A stretch of DNA of 14,611 bases, from contig JASHYF010000434.1 of NCBI GenBank assembly GCA_030043235.1, forward strand, positions 1-14,611. The letters run 5' to 3'. A program made the translations under genes and the position numbers. Shown one piece after another: positions 13,961 through 14,611 of the stretch. How positions within the stretch are numbered: the first letter of the stretch is position 1; each line of letters begins with the position of its first letter. This DNA is from Solirubrobacteraceae bacterium (GTDB lineage Bacteria > Actinomycetota > Thermoleophilia > Solirubrobacterales > Solirubrobacteraceae). The notes below the pieces were generated by a model. It was given only the letters and a program-made list of their open reading frames with translations, did not search any database and was not told where the DNA came from.

Positions 13961-14583
13961 GCGCCGGGATCGATGTGACGGTCAGCCAGCGCAACCGCGA
14001 CGAGCTGCGCGCGCGTGCGCGCACCGGTCTTGTCCATCGCGTTGCGCACGTGCGTGCGTACGGTTGCGGGCGAGATCGTGAGCTCCTTGGCGATCTGCGG
14101 ACTGGTGCGTCCAAGCGCCACGAGCCTCACGACCTCGCGCTCGCGCGCCGTCAGCGCGCCGCGCGTCCCTGAGCCGACGGGCTCGTCCTCGACGGGCATC
14201 TCGAGCAGGACGGCCACGCCGAGGCAGTGGCAGCCGATGTTGCAGCCGGTTCGCGCCGCCGCCTGCACACGCACGCGCGAGCCGTCTGGGCGGATGAGGT
14301 CACACTCCTCGTCCCAGTGGCCTGTCTCCCAAAGCCGCTCCCACTCCGCGCCCAGCGCGTCGCGCTCGGCGCGCGTCAAGAAGTCATCGAGCCGTCGCCC
14401 GGCGATCTCCTCCCGCGGCCTGCCCAACAGCTCGCCCATCGCCGCGTTGACCTCTACATACCGTCGCTGCTCGTCGAACAGCGCGATCGCGTTCGTGGAG
14501 AGGTCGAAGACGCCCCAGAAGAGACGCTCCCACAAGCCGGCGTCCGGATCTGTGTGGGGCATCGAGGTCTCGCTTGCCGTCAC
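13957..14583 (-). CDS. PAS-domain LuxR-type transcriptional regulator (5' end uncertain, near the window edge)
   Basis: The 208-residue reading from a GTG at 14583 has an N-terminal PAS domain (about residues 25-128: FDLSTNAIALFDEQRRYVEVN, then GELLGRPREEIAGRRLDDF) and a LuxR-type helix-turn-helix (142-200: LTAREREVVRLVALGRTSPQIAKEL, then SPATVRTHVRNAMDKTGARTR). An ATG at 14562 is an alternative start. The frame stays open to the window edge, so it could begin further out. The PAS domain should sense a small molecule, light or redox state and control DNA binding. Unusually, its last strands hold a Cys cluster (C114, C118, C120 in GCNIGCHCLG, plus C94), which could bind metal, iron-sulfur or haem. 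It faces the dehydrogenase/aldo-keto reductase operon end to end and may regulate it, though nothing here proves that. Confidence 0.85.
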   Translation of the reverse strand: MTASETSMPHTDPDAGLWERLFWGVFDLSTNAIALFDEQRRYVEVNAAMGELLGRPREEIAGRRLDDFLTRAERDALGAEWERLWETGHWDEECDLIRPDGSRVRVQAAARTGCNIGCHCLGVAVLLEMPVEDEPVGSGTRGALTAREREVVRLVALGRTSPQIAKELTISPATVRTHVRNAMDKTGARTRAQLVAVALADRHIDPGA

Positions 14584-14611
14584 GGGGTCGCGCTTTCCGT
14601 CAGGAGGGACG

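Noticed and set aside
1..14611. CRISPR array, insertion sequence or transposase
   Set aside because: No spaced direct repeats, no transposase or integrase motifs and no flanking terminal inverted repeats were seen; only the 14-bp tandem duplication and isolated hairpins were found.

Overview
This is a 14.6 kb high-GC window. It has the dense packing, GTG starts, ATGA stop/start overlaps and gene families (DUF4242 proteins, class III cyclases, MFS_3 exporters, aldo/keto reductases) expected of an actinobacterium. A soil lineage such as the class Thermoleophilia would fit, but that placement is inference from gene content, not from a marker gene.

The window splits in two at a tRNA-Thr(GGT) gene (6344-6417). 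The left part (1-6340) looks accessory. It has long non-coding gaps, a convergent pair of 2-oxoglutarate/Fe(II)-type oxygenase genes with overlapping 3' ends, a lone ribbon-helix-helix protein, and a VapBC-like antitoxin/PIN-toxin pair whose toxin frame is broken. Within it lies one well-organised unit: a TetR repressor divergent from a two-gene operon. The operon encodes a stand-alone DUF4242 protein and a DUF4242-class III nucleotide cyclase fusion, with an inverted-repeat operator between the two promoters. About 200 bp past the tRNA gene is a truncated, inverted tRNA-Thr-like relic, next to a hairpin and a perfect 14-bp tandem duplication. This suggests an old integration or rearrangement boundary.

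The right part (6696-14611) looks like ordinary chromosome and is nearly fully coding. It holds an MFS_3 exporter with a soluble C-terminal domain, pyruvate phosphate dikinase (PPDK) on the minus strand, a translationally coupled three-gene redox operon, and a convergent PAS-LuxR regulator whose stop codon shares a CTAG with that of the last operon gene. The redox operon encodes a beta-hydroxyacid dehydrogenase-like enzyme and two aldo/keto reductases.

The most interesting unit is the TetR-controlled DUF4242/cyclase operon. If the small DUF4242 protein and the cyclase's DUF4242 domain sense the same ligand, it would be a compact ligand-to-cyclic-nucleotide module. That function is inferred, not shown by the sequence.
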